64,000 nt of DNA from VRUE01 sp963729995 (lineage in GTDB: Bacteria > Actinomycetota > Thermoleophilia > Solirubrobacterales > 70-9), in contig CAVSPF010000003.1 in assembly GCA_963729995.1 (NCBI GenBank), positions 124,001 through 188,000 of the forward strand, in the 5' to 3' direction. Made by a program: the position numbers and the translations under genes. Positions 41,004 through 49,934 of this stretch are shown piece after piece. Each line of letters starts with the position of its first letter. The stretch's first letter is position 1. The notes beneath the pieces were generated by a model. The model was not told where the DNA came from. It ran no database searches and saw only the letters and a program-made list of their open reading frames with translations.

Positions 41004-43211
41004 ATGGAACACGCGGCGCCGGGAGAGGGATGGCCCGAGAGGCAGATCTCGGAGTTCATCGACCAGATCTCCTCGGCGGGGGAGGACTACCGACGCCTCA
41101 TCGAGCGATTGCCCGCAATCGTCTACGCCTGCGAGCTCGGCGAGCAGGGGCGTTGGCGCTACGTCAGCCCCCAGATCGAGAAGATCCTCGGCTACAGCCC
41201 CGAGGAGTGGATGGCGGACCCGGAGCTGTGGGCGAGGCAACTTCATCCTGACGACCGGGAGCGGGCGTTCGAGCAGGAGACTCGCAAGGCGCTCGGCGAG
41301 CGGACCGGCCCGCCAAGCGACTACCGGATGATCACCCGCGACGGAGACGTCGTCTGGATTCTCGACGAGGCGGTGCTGGAGCCCGGCGAGGATGGAACGC
41401 CGATCTGGCACGGGGTCCTCTACAACATCACCGAGCGCAAGAACGCCGAGCAGGAGCTGCGGCGCGTCGCCGCCCAGCAGGCTGCGGTGGCGCGGCTCGG
41501 CAGGCAGGCGCTTCAGGACGGCGACTCCCGCCGGCTGATGCGGGAGGCGGTCGCGCTGATGACGGAGATCGAGGGTGTCGAGGGCGCCTGCATCTGGGAG
41601 GTCGGGCCCGACGGCCGCCGCCTGCAGCTCTGCGCCGGCCTGGAGGGACAGGTCGTCGGGGCCGAGCGCCGTTATTCGATGCCATCCGCGCTGCGCATGC
41701 TGGGGCTGCGCAGCAGCCTCGCGGTGCCGATCGCCGGCACGGAGCGCCCGTTCGGCGTCTTCGACATCCACGCCACCGAGCCCAGCCGCTTCACGCCCCA
41801 GGACGTTCACTTCGTGCAGGCGTCGGCAAATGTGCTGGCCGACGCAATCGAGCGCCACTCCGCCGACCAGGCGCTGCGCCACCGCGTCCTGCACGACTCG
41901 CTGACCGGCCTTCCCAACCGGATCAGCTTCGTCGACTCGCTCGACGCAGCGCTGAAGCGGGGCGCCTCCTCCGGGTTTACGGTCGGGATGCTCTTCCTCG
42001 ATCTCGACCACTTCAAGCTGATCAACGACAGCATCGGCCATCACGCCGGCGACGGGTTGCTGCGCGCGGTTGCCCCGCGCCTGCATGCCCAGTTGCGTCC
42101 CGGCGACATCGTCGCTCGCTTCGGCGGGGACGAGTTCGCCATCCTCGTCGACCGGGTCGCTGACGAGGATGAGGCGGTTGCGATTGCCGAGCGGGTCGCC
42201 GCTGCCTTTGCCGAGCCGTACTCGATGGGCGGGGCCGAGCATTTCGTAACCGCCAGCATCGGGATCGCCGTCGCTCGTCCGTCCGGGCGCGAGCCCGCCG
42301 ACGCCGAGCTGCTGATCCGTGACGCGGACGCCGCCATGTACCGGGCGAAGGAGCGGGGGAGGGCCAGCTGCGAGCTGTTCGACGCCGAGATGCGGGCGCG
42401 AGCGGTGCGGCGGCTGGAGGTGGAGCGCGAGCTGCGCCACGCACTGGAGCGCGACGAGCTGACCCTCCACTACCAGCCGGTGGTGAGGCTCGGCAGCGGC
42501 GAGATCACCGGGCTGGAGGCGCTGGTGCGCTGGAAGCACCCCCAGCGCGGCATGCTCGACCCGAGTGAGTTCGTGTCGATTGCGGAGGACACGGGCCTGA
42601 TCGCGCCGATCGGTCACTGGGTGCAGGAGAGCGCCTGCCGGCAGGCGCTCGAGTGGCATGAGCAGCGTCCCGACCAGCGGCCCCTCGACATCTCGGTCAA
42701 TCTCTCTGCCCGCCAGGTTGCGCACCGCGACCTGGCCGACTCGGTGGCCGAGATCCTCGTGCGCACCGGTCTTGATCCTGTCCACCTGAACCTGGAGATC
42801 ACCGAGAGCGTCCTGGTCGAGGAGTCGGCCAGTGCGACGGCGACCCTCGCGGCGCTCAGCGAGATCGGGGTGCGCCTCGTACTCGACGATTTCGGCACCG
42901 GGTATTCCTCTCTCGCCTACCTCAACCGGTTCCCGTTCGACGCGCTGAAGATCGATCGGACCTTCATCGACGGGCTCGGCGTCGAGCAGGAGCGCACAGC
43001 GATCGTCGAGGCGATCATCGGCATGGCTCGTGCCCTTTCCCTTGACGTGATCGCCGAGGGGCTCGAGAACGAGCAGCAGCTCTCGGAGCTGCTGCGGCTC
43101 GGTTGCGATTACGCCCAGGGGCACCTCTTCTCGCGGGCGCTCCCCGCGGCGGGGGTCACGAGCCTGTTGCGCGAGGACGGCCTCGAGCTACTTGGGGACG
43201 CCGCCCGGTAG
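41004..43211 (+). CDS. PAS-GAF-GGDEF-EAL cyclic di-GMP signalling protein
   Basis: 735 residues. PAS domain ~28-145 (IVYACELGEQGRWRYVSPQIEKILGYSPEEW; PAC-like YNITERKNAEQEL), GAF ~165-290, GGDEF ~300-460 with intact RFGGDEF and an RxxD inhibitory site (RPGD) five residues before it, EAL ~475-720 with EALVRW, NLSARQ, ITESVL, DDFGTGYSSL and KIDRTFI. All catalytic motifs for both synthesis and breakdown of c-di-GMP appear complete, so it could be bifunctional with the sensors choosing direction. No membrane helix; cytosolic. A GATAAG lies 7 nt before the ATG. 3' end overlaps thiY by 24 nt. Confidence 0.93.
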   Translation: MEHAAPGEGWPERQISEFIDQISSAGEDYRRLIERLPAIVYACELGEQGRWRYVSPQIEKILGYSPEEWMADPELWARQLHPDDRERAFEQETRKALGERTGPPSDYRMITRDGDVVWILDEAVLEPGEDGTPIWHGVLYNITERKNAEQELRRVAAQQAAVARLGRQALQDGDSRRLMREAVALMTEIEGVEGACIWEVGPDGRRLQLCAGLEGQVVGAERRYSMPSALRMLGLRSSLAVPIAGTERPFGVFDIHATEPSRFTPQDVHFVQASANVLADAIERHSADQALRHRVLHDSLTGLPNRISFVDSLDAALKRGASSGFTVGMLFLDLDHFKLINDSIGHHAGDGLLRAVAPRLHAQLRPGDIVARFGGDEFAILVDRVADEDEAVAIAERVAAAFAEPYSMGGAEHFVTASIGIAVARPSGREPADAELLIRDADAAMYRAKERGRASCELFDAEMRARAVRRLEVERELRHALERDELTLHYQPVVRLGSGEITGLEALVRWKHPQRGMLDPSEFVSIAEDTGLIAPIGHWVQESACRQALEWHEQRPDQRPLDISVNLSARQVAHRDLADSVAEILVRTGLDPVHLNLEITESVLVEESASATATLAALSEIGVRLVLDDFGTGYSSLAYLNRFPFDALKIDRTFIDGLGVEQERTAIVEAIIGMARALSLDVIAEGLENEQQLSELLRLGCDYAQGHLFSRALPAAGVTSLLREDGLELLGDAAR

Positions 43212-44255
43212 ATACGCGTTGCTGAGCACTTCCGACGTCGACAGCAACGACGAGATCAGGCCGTTGTCGCGCATCCAGGCGATGAAGCGGCTCCAGTCGA
43301 CCGGGTTCATGAAGCCGTAGGGACGTTCCTTCGATTCGGAGCTCGATGCGGGCCTCTGCGGGGCTCCGAGCAGTGGCAGCGTCGCGGCCACCTCCGGCCG
43401 CGTCAACCCCGGCTTGAGGTCCGGGTTGGCTTCCAACAGCGCCTTGGTGGTCGCGTTCGGGCTCTTGACCGCGGCGGCTGTGCCGCGCGCCAGCGCGGCG
43501 ATGAAGAGGCGGATCGATTCGGGATCTTCTTCGAGGTGCTTGCGCTGGGCGACCAGCACCAGCTCGTTGTAGGTCGGTACGCCGAGCTGGTCGACGGGCG
43601 TAACGACCGGATGCATGCCTCGCAGGCGCAGGTCAACGCCCTCGACGTTGCGGAATCCGCCCAGCATCGCCTGGGCGCGGCCGCCTACGATCGCCGGCAG
43701 CAGGCCATAGCCGACGTTGACGGCCTTGACGGCGGAGGGGGAGAGGTTGGCTCGGGCGAGGATCGTCTTCAGGTAGGCGTCCTGGTACGGGATGCCCGCG
43801 GTGGCGATTGTCTTGCCGCGCAGGCCTGCGATGCCGCCGACCTTCGATTTCTTCAGCCAGATCATCGAGGTCAGCGGGCGGTTGACCAGGGCAGCGACGG
43901 AGACCACTTCCAACCCCTCTTCGTGGGCCAGCAGCACCTCCGGCTCATATGAGATGGCCAGATCGGTCTGCCCCGCGGCGACCTCCTTGATCGGCGCGGC
44001 CGGGTCCGAGGGGGTGTGGATGCTGACGTCGAGGCCGGCTTCGCGGAAGTAGCCGAGCTTCTGCGCCATGTAGATCCCCGCGTGGTCCGGGTTTGGGTAG
44101 AAGTCGAGGGTCAGGCTGAACGGCTGGCTCTTGGTGCTGCCGGTCTCGCTCTTTTCGCCGCAGGCGGCCAGGGTGAGGACGGCAACGAGCGCGGCGATTG
44201 CGATCGCGACCGGGAGCGGTCGAGGGAATCCGTTGGCTGCGCGTTTGTCTTTCAT
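43188..44255 (-). CDS. thiY: Thiamine-pyrimidine (HMP) ABC transporter substrate-binding lipoprotein
   Basis: 355 residues. Signal with lipobox LTLAACGEK, then the THI5/NMT1-like start SLTLDFYPNPDHAGIYMAQKLGYFREAGLDV, AGQTDLAISYEPEVLLA and KTIATAGIPYQDAYLKTIL. Homologues bind the thiamine precursor HMP or N-formyl-aminopyrimidine. ATG at 44255, behind AGCAAGG; an earlier start would extend into the permease gene. Last gene of the TPP-riboswitch operon thiZ-thiX-thiY. Confidence 0.88.
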   Translation of the reverse strand: MKDKRAANGFPRPLPVAIAIAALVAVLTLAACGEKSETGSTKSQPFSLTLDFYPNPDHAGIYMAQKLGYFREAGLDVSIHTPSDPAAPIKEVAAGQTDLAISYEPEVLLAHEEGLEVVSVAALVNRPLTSMIWLKKSKVGGIAGLRGKTIATAGIPYQDAYLKTILARANLSPSAVKAVNVGYGLLPAIVGGRAQAMLGGFRNVEGVDLRLRGMHPVVTPVDQLGVPTYNELVLVAQRKHLEEDPESIRLFIAALARGTAAAVKSPNATTKALLEANPDLKPGLTRPEVAATLPLLGAPQRPASSSESKERPYGFMNPVDWSRFIAWMRDNGLISSLLSTSEVLSNAYLPGGVPK

Positions 44256-44286
44256 CCTTGCTTTCTGGGTCGTGTTGGGTCGCTTT

Positions 44287-45039
44287 TTACCGCCAAGTGA
44301 CGATCTGGCGCTCTGCGAGGGCCAGCAGGCCAAACAGGGCGAGCGCAATGGCGGCGAGCAGAACGGTTGAGGCGAAAAGCCGTGCGGTCTCGAGCTGCGC
44401 ATTGTCTTGGAGGATCAGGTGGCCGAGGCCGGAGTCGGCGCCGGCCCACTCGCCGAAGACGGCAGCGATCGGTGCGAACGTGGCGGCGATCCTGGCGCCG
44501 CTGAAGACGAAGGGCAGCGCGGTCGGCGCCTCGACCCGCCAGAGGATCTGCCCGCGCGAGGCGTGGAGGGTGCGCATCATCTTGATCGCCTCGGGGTCGA
44601 CCGAGCGCAACCCGTCAACCGTGTTGACGGCGATCGGGAAGAAGCAGATCAGCGCCACGATTGCCAGCTTGGGACCGATCCCGAAGCCAAACCAGACAAC
44701 CAGGATCGGGGCGATGACGAGGATCGGGACGGCCTGCGAGGCGACCATCAGGGGATAGAAGGCGCGCCGAAGCGTTTCCGAAAGGCGGAGGAGGACCGCG
44801 AAGCCAAGTCCGGCGGCGAGCCCGCAGAGGAAGCCGAACAGGATCTCCCGCAGGCTGACCCAGGCGTTTTCGGCGAGCAGGGCCCGGTTCTCCCACAGCG
44901 CCGAGGCGATTTCGGCCGGTGAGGGGAAGAGGAAGCCCGCGAGGTTGAGGAGGTTCGCCATCAGGCCGCTGCTCGCGGCGACCTGCCAGATGCCGATCAG
45001 CCCCGCGAGCAGCAGGGTGGGGAGGGCCCAGCCTCTCAT
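44287..45039 (-). CDS. thiX: Thiamine-precursor ABC transporter permease
   Basis: 250-residue SsuC/TauC-type permease with six membrane helices; the conserved EAA loop reads KMMRTLHASRGQILWRVEAPTALPFVFSGARIA. Start overlaps the ATPase stop by 4 nt (ATGA). Assigned to ThiX from its position between a ThiZ-like ATPase and ThiY-like binding protein under a TPP riboswitch. Confidence 0.88.
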   Translation of the reverse strand: MRGWALPTLLLAGLIGIWQVAASSGLMANLLNLAGFLFPSPAEIASALWENRALLAENAWVSLREILFGFLCGLAAGLGFAVLLRLSETLRRAFYPLMVASQAVPILVIAPILVVWFGFGIGPKLAIVALICFFPIAVNTVDGLRSVDPEAIKMMRTLHASRGQILWRVEAPTALPFVFSGARIAATFAPIAAVFGEWAGADSGLGHLILQDNAQLETARLFASTVLLAAIALALFGLLALAERQIVTWR

Positions 45040-45851
45040 CCGGCGGCCTCGCGCAGGGCATGCATCGCGCGCTCTCGGACGGCGACGAAGGAGGGGTTGG
45101 TGACAGTGGCGTCGCGATCGGGTGCGCGCGGTGCCGGCGCCCGCAACTCGGCGACTATTCGCGCGGGGCGCGCCGAGAGCACCGCGACCCGGTCGGAGAG
45201 GTAAAGCGCCTCCTCGACGTCGTGGGTGACGAGGACCACGGTGTGCGGGTCAGCCTCCAGCGTCCCGGCGAGCCACTGCTGCATCTCCGCCCGGGTGATC
45301 GCATCGAGCGAGGCGAACGGCTCGTCGAGCGCCAGCAGTGGCTTGCCGGACAGGAGCGTGCGCAGGAAGGCCACCCGCTGGCGCATGCCGCCGGAGAGCT
45401 CCGCCGGCGGGGTGGTCTCGAAGCCGGCCAGGCCAAAGCGTTCGAACAGTTGCCCTGCCGCGCGTCGCGCCTGCTTGCGGCGCATACCGCGGTTGCGCAG
45501 CGCAAGCGCCGCGTTGTCGATCGCCGAGAGCCAGGGCAGGAGCATGTCGCGCTGCGGCATGAAGGCGCAGCGGCTGAGCCGGCCGCCGGCATCGCGGGCA
45601 CCGCCGACGTCGACCTCTCCCTCGGTGGGCTTCTGCAGGCCGGAGATCAGCTCGAGCAGGGTCGACTTGCCACAGCCCGAGGGCCCCACCAGGCCCAGCA
45701 CCTCGTGCGCGGGCGCCTCGAGGTTGAGGAGCGCGATCGTCTGCAACTGCCCGTAGGCATGCCGAAGGCCGCGGATGCGCAGTGCGGCGCCGGCTCCGCC
45801 ATCGCGCGTCCGAGCCGGCCCGGGCCCCGCTGCAACCGATGGTTTCAACAA
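45036..45851 (-). CDS. thiZ: Thiamine-precursor ABC transporter ATPase
   Basis: About 271 residues. Walker A GPSGCGKSTLLEL, signature LSGGMRQRVAFLRTLL, Walker B LLALDEPFASLDAI, switch VTHDVEEALYLSDRVAVLSARPARI: SsuB/TauB/ThiZ type. Translation begins at TTG 45851 or the next codon, TTG 45848; both lie at the 3' edge of the TPP riboswitch, whose P1-side GAAGGGAG acts as ribosome site. First gene of the operon. Confidence 0.9.
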   Translation of the reverse strand: MLKPSVAAGPGPARTRDGGAGAALRIRGLRHAYGQLQTIALLNLEAPAHEVLGLVGPSGCGKSTLLELISGLQKPTEGEVDVGGARDAGGRLSRCAFMPQRDMLLPWLSAIDNAALALRNRGMRRKQARRAAGQLFERFGLAGFETTPPAELSGGMRQRVAFLRTLLSGKPLLALDEPFASLDAITRAEMQQWLAGTLEADPHTVVLVTHDVEEALYLSDRVAVLSARPARIVAELRAPAPRAPDRDATVTNPSFVAVRERAMHALREAAG

Positions 45852-45950
45852 GCTCCCTTCGCGCGCATTACCGCACAGGTTCTGAGGGTCGGCACCGGGC
45901 GGTGGATCCCGTTGGGCGCTATCTCAGCCCGCCTTCCCGCGAGCCCCCCT
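45846..45950 (-). promoter_or_regulatory. TPP riboswitch (thi box)
   Basis: Minus strand, 5' to 3': AGGGGGGCTC, then GGGCTGAGATAGCGC, then CGACCCTCAGAACCTG, then TGCGGTAATGCGCGCGAAGGGA. These are the CUGAGA, ACCC..GAACCUG and GGUAAUGC...GCGAAGGGA elements of the TPP aptamer in order and spacing. The aptamer runs straight into the TTGTTG start of thiZ; CAAC upstream (45956-45959 region) can pair with GTTG at the start, so ligand binding would hide both Shine-Dalgarno and start. Predicts repression of the transporter by thiamine pyrophosphate. Confidence 0.95.
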
Positions 45951-46039
45951 GGGTTGTGGGTCGGAGTCTAGCTCCTGCGTTCGCGCGGAATGCGCCCAGA
46001 AACGTCGAAGAGACTGCTACCCTGTCGCGATCGTCCTCC

Positions 46040-46054
46040 TGACCAAGAAGGTCA
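46040..46054 (+). promoter_or_regulatory. Candidate operator TGACC-N5-GGTCA upstream of TSUP gene
   Basis: TGACCAAGAAGGTCA at 46040-46054 is a 5-bp inverted repeat lying just after a -10-like TACCCT (46018-46023) and 35 nt before the permease start. The Rrf2 regulator downstream is a candidate binder. Confidence 0.4.
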
Positions 46055-46088
46055 AGAAAGTCCATAAGCGGCGGGGGCGGTAATCCAG

Positions 46089-47036
46089 ATGGACCCGACA
46101 ATCATCATCTTCGGACTCGGGATCGGCATGCTCGTCGGCATGACGGGGATGGGCGGGGGATCCCTGATGACGCCGATGCTGATCCTCGTCTTCGGGATCC
46201 AGCCGACCACCGCGATCGGCACCGACATCTTCTACTCGGCGATCACCAAGACGGTCGGCGGCTGGCGCCACCTGCGGATGAGGACCGTGAACATGGGGCT
46301 GGTCAAGTGGCTGGCGCTGGGCAGCGTGCCGGCCGCGGTGGCCGGCGTCGGGCTCATCTCGGTGCTGGAGCGACACGTCGATCCGGAACGGCTCGACTCG
46401 CTCGTCTACGCGGTCCTCGGCGGCACCCTGCTGATGGTCGGGGTCGTCACCCTGGCCCGGGCGCTGATCCTGCGCGGCCTCGTCGACGAGCGCGACGGCT
46501 TCGAGATCGAGCGCCGGCACAAGGTCGCGGCCGTGGTGATCGGCGCCACCACCGGCTTCGTGATCGGGATCACCTCGGCCGGCTCGGGCACGGTGATCGC
46601 GATCCTGCTGATCGCCGTCTTCCGCCTTGCGCCAAAGAAGGTCGTCGGCACCGACGTCTTCCACGCCGCCGTCCTTCTCTGGGCGGCCGGCATCGCGCAC
46701 TGGGTGGGGGGCAACGTCGACTTCGCCCTCGCCGGCAACATCCTCCTCGGCTCGGTTCCCGGCGTCGTGATTGGCGCCGCCCTCTCCGGCAGGGCGCCGC
46801 AGGGGTTTATCCGCACCGCGCTCGGCTTGGTCCTGGTCGCCTCGGGGCTTGTGACGATCCAGAAGGGCGACCCGACCGTGTGGCCGATCGCGGCCGGCGT
46901 CGCGGCCCTCGGCCTCGGCCTGCTGATCTGGCTTCCGCGCCGGTACCGCTCGCGTCGCGCCGAGCGCGAGGCGGCGACGGGCGACGGGCGGCCTCGCGAC
47001 CGCTCCGGCGAGCTGGCGCCGGAGATCATCGGGTGA
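46089..47036 (+). CDS. TSUP (TauE/SafE) family sulfite/sulfonate exporter-like permease
   Basis: 315 residues with about eight membrane helices in two repeats, each carrying the family motif: GMLVGMTGMGGGSLMTPMLILVFGIQPTTAIGTDIFYSAITKTVGGWRH and GFVIGITSAGSGTVIAILLIAVFRLAPKKVVGTDVFHAAVLLW. The C-terminus is a short charged tail. Family members move small sulfur anions. Followed 16 nt later by an Rrf2-type regulator, a pairing often seen for sulfur metabolism; cysB/cys genes are not present here. Confidence 0.88.
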   Translation: MDPTIIIFGLGIGMLVGMTGMGGGSLMTPMLILVFGIQPTTAIGTDIFYSAITKTVGGWRHLRMRTVNMGLVKWLALGSVPAAVAGVGLISVLERHVDPERLDSLVYAVLGGTLLMVGVVTLARALILRGLVDERDGFEIERRHKVAAVVIGATTGFVIGITSAGSGTVIAILLIAVFRLAPKKVVGTDVFHAAVLLWAAGIAHWVGGNVDFALAGNILLGSVPGVVIGAALSGRAPQGFIRTALGLVLVASGLVTIQKGDPTVWPIAAGVAALGLGLLIWLPRRYRSRRAEREAATGDGRPRDRSGELAPEIIG

Positions 47037-47052
47037 CTGATTAACTGGTCCC

Positions 47053-47508
47053 ATGCGCGTATCAGCCAAGGTCGACTATGCCGTGCGCGCCGCCGCCGAG
47101 CTCGCCGCCGCCGAGCAGGGCCCGGTCAAGGGCGAGCGGCTGGCCGAGGCGCAGGACATCCCGCTGCAGTTCCTCGAGCACATCTTGCTCGAGCTGAAGC
47201 ACGCCGGCATCGTCCGCGCCCGCCGCGGCGCCAGGGGCGGCTACTGGCTGGCCCGTCCCGCGGACACGATCACGATCGCCGACGTGGTCCGCGCCGTCGA
47301 GGGCCCGATCGCCCACGTCCAGTCGGCCCCGCCCGAGTCGATCGAGTACCGCGGCAACGCCAAGCACCTGCAGGAGGTCTGGATCGCCGTCCGCGCCAGC
47401 CTCCGCACCGTCGTCGAGCACGTCACCCTCGCCGACCTCGTCTCCGGCGAGCTGCCCGCCGCCGTGGAGGAGCTGGCCGCCTCCCCCGACGCCTGGGCCG
47501 CCCGGTAG
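47053..47508 (+). CDS. Rrf2 family transcriptional regulator
   Basis: 151 residues. Winged-helix typical of Rrf2: MRVSAKVDYAVRAAAELAAAEQGPVKGERLAEAQDIPLQFLEHILLELKHAGIVRARRGARGGYWLARP. No cysteines, so it cannot bind an Fe-S cluster like IscR or NsrR; CymR-like sensing of a partner or ligand is more likely. TTAACT at 47041-47046 with 6 nt to the ATG suggests a near-leaderless promoter of its own. Converges on the VWA gene with 1 nt between. Confidence 0.9.
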   Translation: MRVSAKVDYAVRAAAELAAAEQGPVKGERLAEAQDIPLQFLEHILLELKHAGIVRARRGARGGYWLARPADTITIADVVRAVEGPIAHVQSAPPESIEYRGNAKHLQEVWIAVRASLRTVVEHVTLADLVSGELPAAVEELAASPDAWAAR

Positions 47509-47509
47509 T

Positions 47510-48928
47510 TCAGCCGCCGGCCGGGATGCCGCCGGCGACGACGTTTACGAAGCCCTCGAGGTGGCGGGTGGTCCAGCACTCGAAGGCGCCGTCGCAATGG
47601 CGCTCATATGCGGCCATCACGGAGTCGCCGTAGTTCCAGTACAGCCTCGGCTCGGGATTGAGCCAGAAGAGGCGCCCGGCGCGCTCGGCGATCTGGGCAA
47701 ACACCTCGGCATGCGGCTCACGACCGTTGGTGCGGGCGTCGCCGAGGACGATCACCGTGGACCGCGGATCGAGGTCATCTGAGATCTCGGCGAGGAACTC
47801 GAGCCAGACGCGGCCGTAGTCGGTGTAGCCGGAGACGTCGGCCACGCCCCCCTCGCTGGAGATCCGCTGGGCGATCGCGCGAAAGTCGCGCTCGTGCTCG
47901 AAGATCTCGGTCACCTCCGAGATTCGCTCGATGAAGACGAAGCTGCGCAGCTTGCGGAACGAGTCGTGCAGGGCGTGGAGCACCGAGAGAAAGAAGACGC
48001 TGGCCGAGGTGACCGAGGTCGAGACGTCGCAGAGGACGTAGATCTCGGGACGGCGCGGGCGCTTCGGCCGGTGCTTCAGCCGCAGTGGCACGCCACCGGT
48101 CTCCAGCGAGGCCCGCATCGTCCGCCGCACGTCGACCACGCGCCCCTTTCGGCGACCTCGCTGCTCGTGTCCGAGCGTTGCGAGCCGCCGCTTCATCTGC
48201 GAGACGGCGCGGTGCACGGCGGCGAGATCCTGCGTTGGGCTGGTCGGGAGGGCGCGGTCCAGCTCGGCGAGCGGGCGGGACGGGGGAAGCGTGGAGGTGC
48301 GTTCGATCAGGTCGCGTTCGAGCTCCCGGCGAAGGTGACGCTCGAAGCGGTTGAGCTGCTCGCGGTCGATTGGCGGCAATTCGGCCGCCTCGCCTTCGGG
48401 CGATGGCTGGGCGCCGGCGGTAAGGCCCAGCGTGCGGCGGATCCGCTGCACGTCCACTCCGACCACGCCCGACCCCTCGCCCTGGCGGCCGAAGGCGGCG
48501 ATCGCGAGCCGGGCGAGGTCGCGCATCGCGCCGTCCCGGCCCTCGACGATCGCCTGGCGGATCCGCTCTCGCAGCTCGTCGATGTCGAGCCGCTCGACCC
48601 CTCCTCCGTCGCGGTGTCCCTCCTCGCCGACGCCGCGCTCGATCGCCTCGGCCTCCGCGGTGCGGAAGAACCAGCGCTCGAACAGCAGCTCGAAGAGGCG
48701 CCGGTCCTCCTGCGACTTGGCTATCGTCGCCGCCAGGGCCTCGCGGAAGTCGTCACGGGAGGTCCAGGGCACCTCAGCGAGGGCGTCGAAGGCGTCGAGG
48801 ATCTCGGATGTCCCGACCGCGACGCCCTCGCTGCGCAGCTCCTCGCAGAAGCCCACCAGCCTTGCCGCCAGGCCCGGTGGTCCGGCCTCGGCCCGCGGTC
48901 CGAACGGGGAGGCGGCCGTCGGGCTCAT
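47510..48928 (-). CDS. CoxE-like von Willebrand factor A domain protein
   Basis: 472 residues. Helical N-terminal half (GFCEELRSEGVAVGTSEILDAFDAL...), then a VWA-like domain: RRPEIYVLCDVSTSVTSASVFFLSVLHAL (MIDAS-type D-x-S-x-S), DVSGYTDYGRVWLEFL and STVIVLGDARTNG, with WLNPEPRLYWNYGDSVMAAY near the end, typical of CoxE-like proteins. ATG at 48928 overlaps the MoxR stop (ATGA). Works with the MoxR ATPase as a metal-dependent chaperone pair; no CO dehydrogenase genes are nearby, so the client is unknown. Confidence 0.88.
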   Translation of the reverse strand: MSPTAASPFGPRAEAGPPGLAARLVGFCEELRSEGVAVGTSEILDAFDALAEVPWTSRDDFREALAATIAKSQEDRRLFELLFERWFFRTAEAEAIERGVGEEGHRDGGGVERLDIDELRERIRQAIVEGRDGAMRDLARLAIAAFGRQGEGSGVVGVDVQRIRRTLGLTAGAQPSPEGEAAELPPIDREQLNRFERHLRRELERDLIERTSTLPPSRPLAELDRALPTSPTQDLAAVHRAVSQMKRRLATLGHEQRGRRKGRVVDVRRTMRASLETGGVPLRLKHRPKRPRRPEIYVLCDVSTSVTSASVFFLSVLHALHDSFRKLRSFVFIERISEVTEIFEHERDFRAIAQRISSEGGVADVSGYTDYGRVWLEFLAEISDDLDPRSTVIVLGDARTNGREPHAEVFAQIAERAGRLFWLNPEPRLYWNYGDSVMAAYERHCDGAFECWTTRHLEGFVNVVAGGIPAGG

Positions 48929-49824
48929 CCCGATGTCTGCGTGGGCGCGCCGGCGAGCCTCATGCCGACCCGCTCCGCGACGAGGTCGATGTCGGTGCGG
49001 TGCTTGACGATGATCGACATCGACTGTTCGAAGGTCTCGCGGTCGATGTCGGCGGAGCCCATCAGCAGCAGGGTGCGCGCCCAGTCGATCGACTCGGAGA
49101 TCGAGGGTGGCTTCTTCAGGTCGAGCGCCCGCACCATCCGCACCACCTCGACCAGCCGCCGGGCCAGCGCCTCGGGCAGCTCGGGCGCGTGCAGGCGGAC
49201 GATCTCCATCTCCCGCTCCAGCTCGGGGTAGTCGAGCCAGAGATACAGGCAGCGCCGCTTCAGCGCCTCGGTCAGCTCGCGCGAGTTGTTCGAGGTGAGG
49301 ACGACGATCGGCATCGTCGTCGCCGCCACCTGGCCCAGCTCGGGGATCGTGATCTGGAAGTCGGAGAGGAGCTCGAGCAGCATCGCCTCGAACTCCTGGT
49401 CGGTCTTGTCGATCTCGTCGATCAGCAGCACCACCGGCTCGCGGCTGGCGATCGCCTGCATCAGCGGCCGCGCCAGCAGGAACTCCTCGCTGAAGATGTC
49501 GTCGTGGACGTCCTCCCACCCGGCCCCGCCGCCGCCGGCCTGGATCCTGAGCAGCTGCTTGCGGTAGTTCCACTCATACAGCGCCTTCGCCTCGTCGAGG
49601 CCCTCGTAGCACTGGAGGCGGATCAGCTCGCGACCGCTCGCCCGCGAGAGCGCCTTGGCCAGCTCCGTCTTGCCGACCCCCGCCGGGCCCTCGACCAGGA
49701 TCGGCTTGCCGAGTCGCTGGGCGAGGAAGGAGACGAGCGCCGCCGGCTCGTCCGCGAGGTAGCTGGCGCGGGCGAGCGCCTCCTTCATCTCGGCTACGGA
49801 GCCCGGTGTCGGCGCGTCGGCCAT
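48925..49824 (-). CDS. MoxR family AAA+ ATPase (CoxD-like)
   Basis: 299 residues. Walker A ILVEGPAGVGKTELAKALS, Walker B PVVLLIDEIDKTDQEFEAMLLELLSDF, sensor 1 VVLTSNNSRELTEALKRRCLYLWLDYP. The ATG at 49824 (MADAPTPGSV) is exactly 7 nt after a TATCAT -10 box, so the longer upstream frame is not used. Hexameric ATPase remodelling an unknown client with the downstream VWA protein. Confidence 0.92.
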   Translation of the reverse strand: MADAPTPGSVAEMKEALARASYLADEPAALVSFLAQRLGKPILVEGPAGVGKTELAKALSRASGRELIRLQCYEGLDEAKALYEWNYRKQLLRIQAGGGGAGWEDVHDDIFSEEFLLARPLMQAIASREPVVLLIDEIDKTDQEFEAMLLELLSDFQITIPELGQVAATTMPIVVLTSNNSRELTEALKRRCLYLWLDYPELEREMEIVRLHAPELPEALARRLVEVVRMVRALDLKKPPSISESIDWARTLLLMGSADIDRETFEQSMSIIVKHRTDIDLVAERVGMRLAGAPTQTSG

Positions 49825-49831
49825 AGCGGCG

Positions 49832-49837
49832 ATGATA
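49832..49837 (-). promoter_or_regulatory. -10 box TATCAT, leaderless promoter of moxR-vwa operon
   Basis: Minus strand TATCAT, 7 nt, ATG at 49824. Confidence 0.68.
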
Positions 49838-49934
49838 ATCCGCCGGCTCGCCGATTTCGCCTCGCCGCTCGCCCGGGCGGCGCTTGCCTTACCATCTTGT
49901 GCGCATTCCGACACTCTCCAGGAGGCCTACCGCT

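Noticed and set aside
39792..43124. 1100-codon open frame on the minus strand opposite the AlkA-like and GGDEF-EAL genes
   Set aside because: Composition is typical antisense of GC-rich coding DNA (Arg/Ala/Leu/Asp-rich, no motifs), while the plus strand has complete domains.
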